Under the pieces are notes generated by a model. That model did no database searches. It was given only the letters and a program-made list of their open reading frames with translations, and had not been told where the DNA came from. Below, in pieces: positions 24,334-32,613 of a DNA stretch of 46,700 bases. Both the position numbers and the translations under genes were made by a program. The DNA is from Bacteroidales bacterium (GTDB lineage: Bacteria; Bacteroidota; Bacteroidia; Bacteroidales; GCA-2748055). The stretch is from NCBI GenBank assembly GCA_030589895.1, contig JAUUZQ010000022.1, forward strand, positions 1 through 46,700, written 5' to 3'. The stretch's first letter is position 1. Each line of letters opens with the position of its first letter.

Positions 24334-25551
24334 ATGCAACTTATTGATAATTATAGTTTTACCGGAAAGAAAGCGATCATCAGAGTAGATTTTAATGTCC
24401 CGCTGAACGCAGAATTTGAAGTTACTGACGACACCCGTATTCGTGGTGCTTTGACAACTATAAAGAAGGTGATAAGCGACGGTGGATCTGCTGTACTTAT
24501 GTCGCACCTGGGAAGGCCAAAATCAGGACCGGAAAACAAATTCTCACTCAAACATATTATTCCAACACTTGCAGATCACCTTGGCCTTGATGTTAAGTTT
24601 GCCAACGATTGCATGGGTGATGAAGCTGTTGAAAAATCAGCTGCACTGAAGCCGGGAGAGGTTCTGCTACTGGAAAATCTTAGGTTCTACAGTGCCGAAA
24701 ACAAGGTAAAAACACCCGAAGAGAAGGCAGCAACAAGTAAATTTTCCGAGAAACTTTCAACTTATGCTGATGTCTATGTAAATGATGCATTTGGAACAGC
24801 ACACCGTGCACATGCTTCCACTACAGTTATTGCAGATTTCTTTACAGATGATACAAAAATGTTTGGTTTCCTTATCAACAAGGAACTTAAGGCGATGGAC
24901 AAGGTTCTGAAAGAATCTAAAAAACCATTTACTGCCATCATGGGAGGAGCAAAAGTTTCTGATAAAATATTGGTGATTGAAAACTTGCTCGACAGGGTTG
25001 ATAACCTGATTATTGGTGGAGGAATGACCTATACATTTATCAAGGCGAAAGGTGGGGAGATTGGAAATTCATTATGTGAAGAGGCCAAATTAGACATCGC
25101 TCTCGATCTGATGAAAAAAGCAGAAGAAAAAGGTGTAAACCTCGTGCTACCGGTTGACCAGGTTCTGGCAGATGATTTTAACAATGACGCAAATACAGAA
25201 TTATCCTCTATTGAAAATGGTAAACCCGGATACATGGGATTGGATATTGGAGAAGAATCTGTGAAACTCCTCACCGATGTGATTATGAACTCTAAAACTA
25301 TTCTTTGGAATGGTCCAATGGGTGTTTTTGAAATGGAAAACTTCAGAAACGGAACTGTAAGCATAGCGAAAGCAATTGCAGCTTCAACAGCCAATGGAGC
25401 TTTTAGTCTTGTGGGAGGTGGTGACTCAGTAGCAGCTGTAAATAAATTCGGTCTTGCCGACCAGGTAAGCTATGTTTCTACCGGTGGTGGTGCAATGCTC
25501 GAATATATCGAAGGAAAAGAACTACCCGGAGTTAAGGCCATCAGGGGGTAG
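24334..25551 (+). CDS. pgk: Phosphoglycerate kinase
   Basis: 405 residues, about the usual length. The glycolytic enzyme makes ATP and 3-phosphoglycerate from 1,3-bisphosphoglycerate. Signatures are [41 protein letters not shown] for substrate binding, [12 protein letters not shown], and the C-terminal nucleotide site [13 protein letters not shown] with [13 protein letters not shown]. It is probably monocistronic: a 101-base spacer with another promoter candidate follows. Confidence 0.98.
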   Translation: MQLIDNYSFTGKKAIIRVDFNVPLNAEFEVTDDTRIRGALTTIKKVISDGGSAVLMSHLGRPKSGPENKFSLKHIIPTLADHLGLDVKFANDCMGDEAVEKSAALKPGEVLLLENLRFYSAENKVKTPEEKAATSKFSEKLSTYADVYVNDAFGTAHRAHASTTVIADFFTDDTKMFGFLINKELKAMDKVLKESKKPFTAIMGGAKVSDKILVIENLLDRVDNLIIGGGMTYTFIKAKGGEIGNSLCEEAKLDIALDLMKKAEEKGVNLVLPVDQVLADDFNNDANTELSSIENGKPGYMGLDIGEESVKLLTDVIMNSKTILWNGPMGVFEMENFRNGTVSIAKAIAASTANGAFSLVGGGDSVAAVNKFGLADQVSYVSTGGGAMLEYIEGKELPGVKAIRG

Positions 25552-25585
25552 AATCATCCCATTTCACCTTACGGGATAACTCTCC

Positions 25586-25615
25586 TTGAAAAAAACAAGG
25601 GAAGTAATACCTTTC
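25586..25615 (+). promoter_or_regulatory. Candidate promoter for the LuxE-like gene (TTG-N19-TACCTTTC)
   Basis: TTG (25586-25588) is followed after exactly 19 bases by TACCTTTC (25608-25615), one base off the TAnnTTTG consensus. The ATG at 25653 follows after about 37 bases. Confidence 0.5.
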
Positions 25616-25652
25616 CAGGCCTGATGAGAAAACCATATCTTTACCGTATCCA

Positions 25653-26636
25653 ATGAAACCTGAAGAGAAAATATTTAATATTTCCAATGAACAGGACTTC
25701 AACTCCCTCGCCATTGAAATCTTCAGGTACCAACTGAAAACCAATCCGGTTTATTCCAAGTACTTTCACCATCTCGGACGAGGATTGGAGACCATTAAAA
25801 CCATTGAGCAAATCCCATTTCTCCCCATTGAGATGTTCAGGGAACACCAGGTTATTGCAGGAAACATGATGCCTTCTGTAGTATTTGAGAGCAGTGGTAC
25901 AACAGGTCAAAAAACAAGCAAACATTATATTATTTCAGAAGAGATCTACCAGGAAAGTTTTCTGAAATCATTCTCCGAAAATTTTGGAAATCCTAAAGAC
26001 CTTTGCATCCTGGCACTCTTACCCTCATATCTTGAAAGGGAAAACTCATCCCTTGTTTATATGATGAACCAACTTATTGATATGAGTCAACATCCTGAAA
26101 GTGGCTTTTACCTTGACGAATTAGATCAACTTAGCAAAGTGCTGCAAAAGCGTGCTGCAGATAAACATCCTACAATACTCCTTGGAGTTAGCTTTGCTCT
26201 GCTCGATCTGGCAGAAAAATTCCCCTTTCCCATAAATGATAATATTACAATTATTGAGACCGGAGGGATGAAGGGAAAACGAAAAGAGATGATCAGGGAA
26301 GAGCTGCACGACATACTGAAAAAGGCATTCGTAAAAGATAGCATTCATTCGGAATATGGAATGACAGAACTACTTTCCCAGGCATACTCCAAAGGAAGAA
26401 ACAGATTCTATCCCCCACCATGGATGAAGGTTATGATCAGAGACATGTACGATCCATTTACCATTCTGCCTGCCGGACAATCCGGAGGGATTAATATTAT
26501 TGACCTGGCCAATATCTACTCCTGTTCATTCATTGCCACGTCCGACCTTGGTATTGTATACGAAGATGGATCATTTGAAATAAGCGGAAGGTTTGACCAG
26601 GCAGATGTGAGAGGATGTAATTTGATGGTGGTGTGA
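25653..26636 (+). CDS. LuxE-like acyl-protein synthetase / PaaK-family adenylate-forming protein
   Basis: 327 residues of the LuxE domain, part of the AMP-forming ligase superfamily. PFLPIEMFREHQVIAG and VVFESSGTTGQKTSKHY (the nucleotide loop) are characteristic, as are ETGGMKGKRKEM and HSEYGMTELLSQAYS. LuxE activates a fatty acid as acyl-AMP and passes it to its own cysteine. Here no luxC or luxD is present. Bacteroidota commonly carry such stand-alone genes, with a role that has not been defined; an acyl or aryl acid ligase in surface glycan or lipid synthesis is possible. It ends just before octamer array B. Confidence 0.82.
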   Translation: MKPEEKIFNISNEQDFNSLAIEIFRYQLKTNPVYSKYFHHLGRGLETIKTIEQIPFLPIEMFREHQVIAGNMMPSVVFESSGTTGQKTSKHYIISEEIYQESFLKSFSENFGNPKDLCILALLPSYLERENSSLVYMMNQLIDMSQHPESGFYLDELDQLSKVLQKRAADKHPTILLGVSFALLDLAEKFPFPINDNITIIETGGMKGKRKEMIREELHDILKKAFVKDSIHSEYGMTELLSQAYSKGRNRFYPPPWMKVMIRDMYDPFTILPAGQSGGINIIDLANIYSCSFIATSDLGIVYEDGSFEISGRFDQADVRGCNLMVV

Positions 26637-26644
26637 GGGAGGGG

Positions 26645-26681
26645 TAATGCGACAATGCGACAATGCGACAATGCCTTAATG
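26645..26681 (-). repeat. Octamer array B (CATTGTCG-type, about 4.6 units)
   Basis: On the minus strand the units read CATTAAGG, CATTGTCG three times, then CATTA. The array fills the 64-base gap between the convergent LuxE-like gene and the truncated response regulator. It is inverted relative to array C at 28796-28855. Confidence 0.87.
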
Positions 26682-26700
26682 ACCCATATCAAAATGTTTA

Positions 26701-26940
26701 TCACACTCCTCTTCCATTCGTTTCCTGCAATTGCTCAATCAATGAAAAACCATCCTGCCTTGGCATCTGAATATCCAGCAGAATAACATCCGGCTTGAGA
26801 CGCAGAACTTCTGTCAGCGCAAGTTCTGCATTTTCAGCCTCCCCAACAATCTCCACACCATCAACATCACTTAAGAGGTTTATAATCAGATCTCTGGCTG
26901 AGCTTTCATCGTCGACAATTAATATTTGAAGCGTTTTCAT
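26701..26940 (-). CDS. Truncated response regulator (receiver fragment, LytTR-type context)
   Basis: 79 residues only. The N-terminal half of a receiver domain is clear: LQILIVDDESSARDLI, then PDVILLDIQMPRQDGFSLIEQL with phosphoacceptor D56. The frame ends at NGRGV, so the signalling Thr/Ser, the conserved Lys and the last strands are missing, as is any output domain. It overlaps the kinase gene by 4 bases, the normal layout of a LytS-type kinase with a LytTR regulator of about 240 residues. The remaining gap to the convergent gene is 64 bases of octamer repeat, so the lost part is not nearby. It is most likely a non-functional remnant; a free-standing phosphate sink is improbable because the fold is incomplete. 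Confidence 0.85.
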   Translation of the reverse strand: MKTLQILIVDDESSARDLIINLLSDVDGVEIVGEAENAELALTEVLRLKPDVILLDIQMPRQDGFSLIEQLQETNGRGV

Positions 26941-28256
26941 AGACTCCTTGTGTTACCAGAATAATCACGGGGTATCCACAACACAACCTTTGTGCCTCCA
27001 GCTTTTCCTTCATCTGTGAACAGATCCGTGACAGTAAAATTAAATTTTGTTTTATTTATTTTATTATAGACTTCTATATAATTTTCCATGATATCGTTCC
27101 CATGCCCCGCATTATTCCGCTGCAGCTTTCCGGAAGCAAAACGACCAATCCCATTATCCTCAACCGTAACAACTACATATGTATCATCCTCTTCAATATT
27201 TACACTCAAACGACAATCATCTTTCTTGTGCATCAAACCATGGGAAATAGCATTTTCTACAAATGTCTGAACCATTAATCTTGGTACCCTGGCAGATATA
27301 TCAGTGTCCGGAGAAACAGTTAGTGAAAAAATAAATCTGCTGTCAAACCTCAGATTTTCCATCGCCACATAAGTCTCAATAAACCTTATCTCCTCGTCAA
27401 TCATCCAGTCTGATCCCTTTCTTGATACCAACACACTTCTAAGCATATCAGAAAAATAATTCAAATACTCATATGCTGTTTCCTTTTCATTTTTATAAAT
27501 CAAGGAGCCAATTGTATTCAAAACATTAAATGTGAAGTGCGGTTGTAATTGATTCTGAACCGTTTGAAGTTGTAGAGATTGTATCTTTTGCTCAGAAATC
27601 AACCTGCTGGTGTAAAAGAAATACTGCAAGCGAAATACCAAATAAAAGAACAGATAAAAACCAATATAAATCAGTATGCTAATAAGAATTTTGACATAAG
27701 CAAAAGACCTTTTTTCAACATGAATTAAATATTCCCCATATTCACTGTTACTTAAGGCCATAACAAATGAACGATTGGATTCCATAGAAACAAGTGATGG
27801 AAGAAGTCTGCTTTGTATTTGATTTCCCGGGACTTTAACCCTCCCCATCTCCTCTAGTTTGCTGTTAAATAACAAGACTTCACCAAGATTATAAAAGATA
27901 AAATAATTTGTAATAGAAGTAAATCCAAATTCCAATCCGGACAATACAGGAAAACCAACAGATTTTTTTACATCAATGAGTTTCAGATCATCATTATAAA
28001 TATACAAGTTTCTCCCATCTGAAAAACCAAGTTTATCAAGCTCAAACACACCATTGTTTAGCATTGTAAGCAATTGTTCCTGATCCATTAACTCCTTTTG
28101 CAATAGCTTCCCCGAAAAATCATATTTAAAAAAACGCCTTGGATATAATGAAAACCCGGCCTTAACAATAAATGTCATTTCATTGAATCCATCATTATTT
28201 GAATCACTAAAAAATACAGAACTCAATAGCAAATCGGGCTTCCCTTCAATTTGCAC
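26937..28256 (-). CDS. LytS-type sensor histidine kinase, C-terminal part of a frameshifted gene
   Basis: 439 residues counted from a GTG at 28256, but the frame is meaningful up to a TAG at 28323-28325. The first 180 residues are extracytoplasmic and contain FSDSNNDGFNEMTF, an FG-GAP/VCBS-like calcium loop. A membrane segment lies at about 187-210. The kinase core (His_kinase family) has LQLQTVQNQLQPHFTFNVLN with H240, then NAISHGLMH and VEDNGIGR of the ATP-binding domain. The gene upstream (28309-28725) supplies the missing N-terminus in another frame, so the true gene is split. The kinase motifs are intact, suggesting recent decay or a sequencing error. It normally signals to the regulator whose fragment follows. 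Confidence 0.85.
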   Translation of the reverse strand: MQIEGKPDLLLSSVFFSDSNNDGFNEMTFIVKAGFSLYPRRFFKYDFSGKLLQKELMDQEQLLTMLNNGVFELDKLGFSDGRNLYIYNDDLKLIDVKKSVGFPVLSGLEFGFTSITNYFIFYNLGEVLLFNSKLEEMGRVKVPGNQIQSRLLPSLVSMESNRSFVMALSNSEYGEYLIHVEKRSFAYVKILISILIYIGFYLFFYLVFRLQYFFYTSRLISEQKIQSLQLQTVQNQLQPHFTFNVLNTIGSLIYKNEKETAYEYLNYFSDMLRSVLVSRKGSDWMIDEEIRFIETYVAMENLRFDSRFIFSLTVSPDTDISARVPRLMVQTFVENAISHGLMHKKDDCRLSVNIEEDDTYVVVTVEDNGIGRFASGKLQRNNAGHGNDIMENYIEVYNKINKTKFNFTVTDLFTDEGKAGGTKVVLWIPRDYSGNTRSL

Positions 28257-28308
28257 ACATTTATCAATATAAAGATTCTTGATGAAATGTCCTTCATCAC
28301 CTAATACC

Positions 28309-28725
28309 TCATATCCATTTAACTAAAATGGAATCATTAGAATATGAAAAAAGGTAAATTTCCTTGAAGTTATCCTGATCATAATCGCCAAAGCAAAAAG
28401 AAGTCCTTACTTTGAACCACTCTCCACGCGGACGAATAGCATCAATTAATTGCTCCCTCTGCTTGTAAAGCTCTACAGCAGGATACCCTCCGGGATAGGT
28501 TTTAAGAACAAAGAATTCAGAAATACTATCATTATCCAGATCAATATAAGCCGCTATTTCTCCCTTTGAACGATTGAAACTGATCAGTTTCAATTTTAAA
28601 GGACCCACCGATATAACATCAGTCCATATAATAATAGCCAATGCCACGCCCGCCAAAATACCTACTATTAAAAGTGGCACAGCATGAGAAGATCGCCTTC
28701 TTAAAAAATTTAACAGAATTTTCAC
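28309..28725 (-). CDS. N-terminal part of the split sensor kinase
   Basis: 138 residues. A basic N-terminus (LNFLRRRSSH) and membrane segment (about 15-37, VPLLIVGILAGVALAIIIW) lead into an extracytoplasmic region with two FG-GAP/VCBS-like loops, DLDNDSISEFFVL and GDYDQDNFKEIYLF. A third loop of this kind occurs in the downstream kinase piece. The frame stops at TGA 28309-28311, while the kinase frame opens after a TAG at 28323-28325. The two frames therefore overlap for only about 11 bases, where a single-base indel would fuse them into one protein of about 600 residues. The name follows from this reconstruction. Confidence 0.75.
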   Translation of the reverse strand: MKILLNFLRRRSSHAVPLLIVGILAGVALAIIIWTDVISVGPLKLKLISFNRSKGEIAAYIDLDNDSISEFFVLKTYPGGYPAVELYKQREQLIDAIRPRGEWFKVRTSFCFGDYDQDNFKEIYLFSYSNDSILVKWI

Positions 28726-28795
28726 ACTCTAAAGTAGGAAGTTAGCACGTATTCTGCAAGTCCAAAGCATCAGGCTAACAATATAATTATACTTT

Positions 28796-28855
28796 CATTA
28801 AAGCATTGTCGCATTAAAGCATTGTCGCATTATCACATTATCACATTAAAGCATT
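28796..28855 (+). repeat. Octamer array C (CATTGTCG-type, seven units)
   Basis: Units in order: CATTAAAG, CATTGTCG, CATTAAAG, CATTGTCG, CATTATCA, CATTATCA, CATTAAAG, then CATT. The array ends 4 bases from the yraN stop. It is in the opposite orientation to array B, and the two bracket the decayed kinase/regulator locus. Confidence 0.87.
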
Positions 28856-28858
28856 TCC

Positions 28859-29224
28859 CTATTCCACCCCTGGAAAAAAAGCACCCTCAATATGCTCAAT
28901 TTCAAAACCTTCTTTATTAAAAACAATTGCCACCAGGTCAAATCTTACCTGCATGGATATACCATTCCTGTGAATATAAGCCTCAGTAGCATGTATGATA
29001 AAACGCTCCTGTTTCGGCGAGAAAATATCCTCCGGATGCGGAAAGATGCTTTGCCTCCGGCCCTTAACCTCTACAACTATCAGTTCCTTATTATCTGTAC
29101 AAACTATATCCAGCTCAAGATGTCCGTGATGCCAGTTTTGATCCAAAATCCGATAGCCTTTGGAGATAAGAAAATCAACAGCAAAGGCCTCTGCCTTTTT
29201 TCCTAAATCGTGTGATTCAGCCAT
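28859..29224 (-). CDS. YraN/UPF0102 family protein (PD-(D/E)XK nuclease fold)
   Basis: 121 residues, the family's normal size. GKKAEAFAVDFLISKGYRILDQNW is the typical start (here shown in part: GKKAEAFAVDFLISKGY). The nuclease-like core is ELDIVCTDNKELIVVEVKGR, with the Asp and Glu-x-Lys of the PD-(D/E)XK active site. The cellular role is not established; a nuclease in DNA processing is presumed. It is divergent from metG. Confidence 0.9.
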   Translation of the reverse strand: MAESHDLGKKAEAFAVDFLISKGYRILDQNWHHGHLELDIVCTDNKELIVVEVKGRRQSIFPHPEDIFSPKQERFIIHATEAYIHRNGISMQVRFDLVAIVFNKEGFEIEHIEGAFFPGVE

Positions 29225-29303
29225 GGTGTTAACTCTTTTAAACCCTTAATGTGGTGAGTCTTTCAAATATCAGCGTTTCCCTAATAACTTTCGCTGTTCG
29301 TCC

Positions 29304-29334
29304 TTCGCCTTTCACCTATATATCTCTATCTTTG
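29304..29334 (+). promoter_or_regulatory. metG promoter (TTCG-N19-TATCTTTG)
   Basis: TATCTTTG (29327-29334) is a perfect -7 box. TTCG at 29304-29307 is 19 bases upstream, one base from TTTG. The ATG at 29360 follows after about 25 bases. Confidence 0.65.
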
Positions 29335-29359
29335 CGCCTGACAAATACGAACCCAAACA

Positions 29360-31393
29360 ATGAAAAAAGACTTCAAGCGCTATCTCATCACCTCTGCACT
29401 ACCTTACGCCAATGGACCCATCCATCTCGGACATCTTGCCGGTGTATATGTGCCTTCAGATATTTATACAAGATACCAACGACTAAGAGGCAAGGATATC
29501 ATTCACATTTGCGGGTCTGATGAGCACGGCATACCTATCACTTTAAAAGCCAGAAACGAAGGTGTAAGCCCACAGGATATCGTCGACAGGTACCATGCCA
29601 TCAATAAAAAAGCATTTGAGGATTTTGGAATTTCATTCGATATCTATTCACGGACATCCAACAAGATACACCACGAGACTGCTTCTGAATTTTTTAAAAA
29701 TTTATATGAAAAAGGAGAGTTTCTTGAGAAGACCAGTGAACAATATTATGATACTGACACCAATACATTTCTGGCCGACAGGTATATAACAGGAACCTGT
29801 CCGCATTGTAGCAACCAGGGTGCATATGGTGATCAGTGTGAGCAGTGTGGCACTTCTCTTAGCCCTTCAGATCTGATCAATCCCACCTCAACGATAAGTG
29901 GCAGCAAGCCGGTTCTGAAAGAGACAAAACACTGGTACCTTCCCCTCGATAAATACGAGCCCTGGCTCAAAGAGTGGATCCTGGAAGAGCACAAGGAATG
30001 GAAACCCAATGTATACGGACAATGTAAATCGTGGATCGATCAGGGGCTTCACCCGAGAGCGGTTAGCCGCGATCTTGATTGGGGTGTTCCTGTTCCTGTA
30101 AAAGATGCTGACGGCAAAGTGCTCTATGTTTGGTTTGATGCACCCATCGGATATATATCTGCAACAAAAGAGTTGACTGAAGATTGGGAGAAGTATTGGA
30201 AAGATGAAGATTCAAGGATGATCCATTTTATCGGAAAAGACAATATCGTTTTCCATTGTATCATCTTCCCTGCAATGCTTAAGGCAGAAGGATCTTACAT
30301 ACTACCCGACAATGTTCCGGCAAACGAATTCCTCAACCTTGAGAACGATAAGATCTCTACCTCAAGAAACTGGGCAGTCTGGCTACACGAATACCTTGAA
30401 GATTTTCCCGAAAAACAGGATGTTCTGCGCTATACCCTTTGCGCCAATGCCCCTGAAAACAAGGACAATGACTTTACATGGAAGGATTTTCAAAACCGGA
30501 ACAACAATGAACTGGTAGCCATACTTGGTAACTTCGTGAACCGAACCCTCGTCCTCACACACAAGTATTTTGATGGTGTCATCCCTCCTGCTACCACCCT
30601 CACCGAATCGGATCAAAAAGTATTGAATGAGATTCAGACCATCGCAACATCAGTTGAAAACAGCCTGGAAAACTTTCGTTTCAGGGAAGCAATTAAACTG
30701 GCCATGGATCTTGCACGTCTCGGAAATAAATACTTAGCCGACACCGAACCATGGAAAGTGATCAAGAATGATGAAGAAAGGGTAAAAACCATTCTGAATA
30801 TCTCACTACAGATTACTGCAAATCTTACACTTCTCCTGGAACCCTTCCTTCCTTTCTCAATGGAAAAACTAAGGGGGTTCATCAACTTTAAAGAAACTAC
30901 CTGGGAATTGCTGGGAAATGCCGAGTTATTGAAAGAGGGACATCGGATCAACAAAACATCACTGCTTTTCGATAAGATAGAGGATGAACAGATACAGCAT
31001 CAGCTTGATAAACTCAATAGTACAAAAGAAGAGAATATGAACGAAGCTCCAGTCACACCACAGAAACCTGAGATCACTTTCGATGATTTCACAAAGATGG
31101 ATATACGTACAGCAACTATTCTGGAGGCAGAAAAGGTTCCAAAAACCAAAAAACTGATCAAGATGCTGGTGGATACCGGAATTGATCAAAGAACCATCGT
31201 CTCAGGAATTGCTGAATTCTACGATCCGGAAAAACTTCCCGGACAAAAAGTGTGTGTATTGGTTAACCTGGCTCCCAGAAATATCAAGGGAATAGAATCA
31301 CAAGGTATGATTCTGCTGTCTGAAAATAGCAATGGCCAACTGTACTTCATTGAACCAGGAGAGGACGCTCACAACGGTGCAGAAATTAACTAG
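29360..31393 (+). CDS. metG: Methionyl-tRNA synthetase
   Basis: 677 residues, the long dimeric form. The HIGH motif is in [16 protein letters not shown], the zinc knuckle in [18 protein letters not shown], and the KMSKS loop is KISTS, as in related Bacteroidota. After the anticodon-binding helices, residues from about 570 ([20 protein letters not shown], shown by its core [12 protein letters not shown]) form the C-terminal EMAP/Trbp111-like tRNA-binding domain. It charges tRNA-Met and initiator tRNA. It is convergent with the HU-SPOR gene 20 bases away. Confidence 0.98.
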   Translation: MKKDFKRYLITSALPYANGPIHLGHLAGVYVPSDIYTRYQRLRGKDIIHICGSDEHGIPITLKARNEGVSPQDIVDRYHAINKKAFEDFGISFDIYSRTSNKIHHETASEFFKNLYEKGEFLEKTSEQYYDTDTNTFLADRYITGTCPHCSNQGAYGDQCEQCGTSLSPSDLINPTSTISGSKPVLKETKHWYLPLDKYEPWLKEWILEEHKEWKPNVYGQCKSWIDQGLHPRAVSRDLDWGVPVPVKDADGKVLYVWFDAPIGYISATKELTEDWEKYWKDEDSRMIHFIGKDNIVFHCIIFPAMLKAEGSYILPDNVPANEFLNLENDKISTSRNWAVWLHEYLEDFPEKQDVLRYTLCANAPENKDNDFTWKDFQNRNNNELVAILGNFVNRTLVLTHKYFDGVIPPATTLTESDQKVLNEIQTIATSVENSLENFRFREAIKLAMDLARLGNKYLADTEPWKVIKNDEERVKTILNISLQITANLTLLLEPFLPFSMEKLRGFINFKETTWELLGNAELLKEGHRINKTSLLFDKIEDEQIQHQLDKLNSTKEENMNEAPVTPQKPEITFDDFTKMDIRTATILEAEKVPKTKKLIKMLVDTGIDQRTIVSGIAEFYDPEKLPGQKVCVLVNLAPRNIKGIESQGMILLSENSNGQLYFIEPGEDAHNGAEIN

Positions 31394-31413
31394 TATTTCT
31401 CTAGCCTGCTTTA

Positions 31414-32433
31414 TTACCTCGACCAGATCCAGCAACTTCCCAGTCCCGGATGTGCCTTGATTCTGGTCAGATCATCCACCGCCTTCTGCTTTTCCGGGTA
31501 AGACTGTACTGCAACACGATATAATCTACTTTCAGTAACAATAATTTCAGCAGGAAAACCTTCAGTTTTAAGACTTTCCATTAATTCAGTTGCATTTTGC
31601 AATCCCTGGAAACTTCCGGCTATAATAAAGACATTATTTACTGATTCCACTGGTGTTTGAACCTCTGTGCTTACAATTTCCTGGGCTTCCTGTTCTATCT
31701 GGCTATCCTCTTCTGTTACCAGCTGATTTGTTGCTTCTGCATCCCGTAGATCATCACTTACTGTATTCTCCCTTAATACGATACCATCACTGCTAAATTC
31801 AATACCATAATCACTATTCTTGGTTGGAATAAGTAAAATGGCAAGCAACACAACGATCAGGGCACCAACTATAATCCAGATAATTTTCCACTTGTTGACA
31901 GGTGCACGCTTGGCCATTTTTCTCTTCATTGGTATGGGCTCTTTTTGTACTGAAACAGGATCCTTTTTAGCAGGTTCTGATTTCTCAAGCGGCTTCTCTA
32001 TCTCGATCTCCTCCTCCTCAAGCTCCAGCAAATCCAATGAGGATAAACCAAAAATATCAGGATCAATGATCCAGTTGGGATCTTTGTTAAAGCCAATCCG
32101 ATTCTCATCGTCGCGCGTAAAAACACCAAGCAGCTCAAGCTTGAATTGCTCCCCTTTGTCAAGCTTGAATTTTATAGCATCAACTAGTTCAAGCACCTGC
32201 TGGCGAGCTTCGTCCGGATTAATATTCTCTCCTGAAGCATATTCAGCAGCTAATTTCCCATCTTCCTTTGGAAGTTCTCCATCGAATCTGATCACTGCTC
32301 CCGGAGGGTCAATCCTTCCCTTTTCTGCTGCTACACTGCTACCTTTACTGATAATCAAACTACCAAAACCCGGCAAAATAACATGCTCTTGTTTAGATAG
32401 AATCTGACGTATATACTTACCTAGATATGCCAT
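31414..32433 (-). CDS. HU/CCDC81-domain protein with membrane segment and SPOR domain
   Basis: About 339 residues from ATG 32433 (MAYLGKYIRQILSK); the open frame further upstream is less likely. Residues 1-125 form two HU-like domains of the CCDC81 type (EHVILPGFGSLIISKG, then FKLELLGVFTRDDENRIGF). An acidic linker (LLELEEEEIEIEKP) and a basic stretch precede a membrane segment at about 182-203. The periplasmic part ends with a SPOR domain (NVFIIAGSFQGLQNATEL to RLYRVAVQSYPEKQKA) that should bind denuded septal peptidoglycan. It may connect cytoplasmic partners, perhaps DNA, to the division site; that link is inference. This layout recurs in Bacteroidota. Confidence 0.85.
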   Translation of the reverse strand: MAYLGKYIRQILSKQEHVILPGFGSLIISKGSSVAAEKGRIDPPGAVIRFDGELPKEDGKLAAEYASGENINPDEARQQVLELVDAIKFKLDKGEQFKLELLGVFTRDDENRIGFNKDPNWIIDPDIFGLSSLDLLELEEEEIEIEKPLEKSEPAKKDPVSVQKEPIPMKRKMAKRAPVNKWKIIWIIVGALIVVLLAILLIPTKNSDYGIEFSSDGIVLRENTVSDDLRDAEATNQLVTEEDSQIEQEAQEIVSTEVQTPVESVNNVFIIAGSFQGLQNATELMESLKTEGFPAEIIVTESRLYRVAVQSYPEKQKAVDDLTRIKAHPGLGSCWIWSR

Positions 32434-32470
32434 AATTAAATATTCTGAATGAGCTTTCAGGTACAAATAG

Positions 32471-32478
32471 CAAATTTA
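32471..32478 (-). promoter_or_regulatory. -7 box TAAATTTG upstream of the HU-SPOR gene
   Basis: A perfect minus-strand TAnnTTTG lies about 38 bases before the ATG at 32433. No TTG is present 19 bases upstream, so the call rests on the -7 box alone. Confidence 0.4.
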
Positions 32479-32581
32479 ATACAAATGAATGCATATTACT
32501 TCATCAGCCCGGTGAATTCTGAACATAGTTATCAACGAAATAAAGTCACTTTGCATGCCCCCTTACCCACAGATTTATTAT

Positions 32582-32589
32582 TATCTTCG
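32582..32589 (+). promoter_or_regulatory. Possible -7 box TATCTTCG before the nucleotide-sugar operon
   Basis: One mismatch from TAnnTTTG, 24 bases before the ATG at 32614. It precedes the first gene of a six-gene plus-strand run. No convincing -33 box was found. Confidence 0.35.
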
Positions 32590-32613
32590 TATCCTGTTTA
32601 GATAAACGACAAA

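Noticed and set aside
26516-26704. Continuation of the truncated response regulator in another frame
   Set aside because: The alternative frame runs through the octamer array and the antisense of the LuxE-like gene; it lacks receiver or LytTR motifs.
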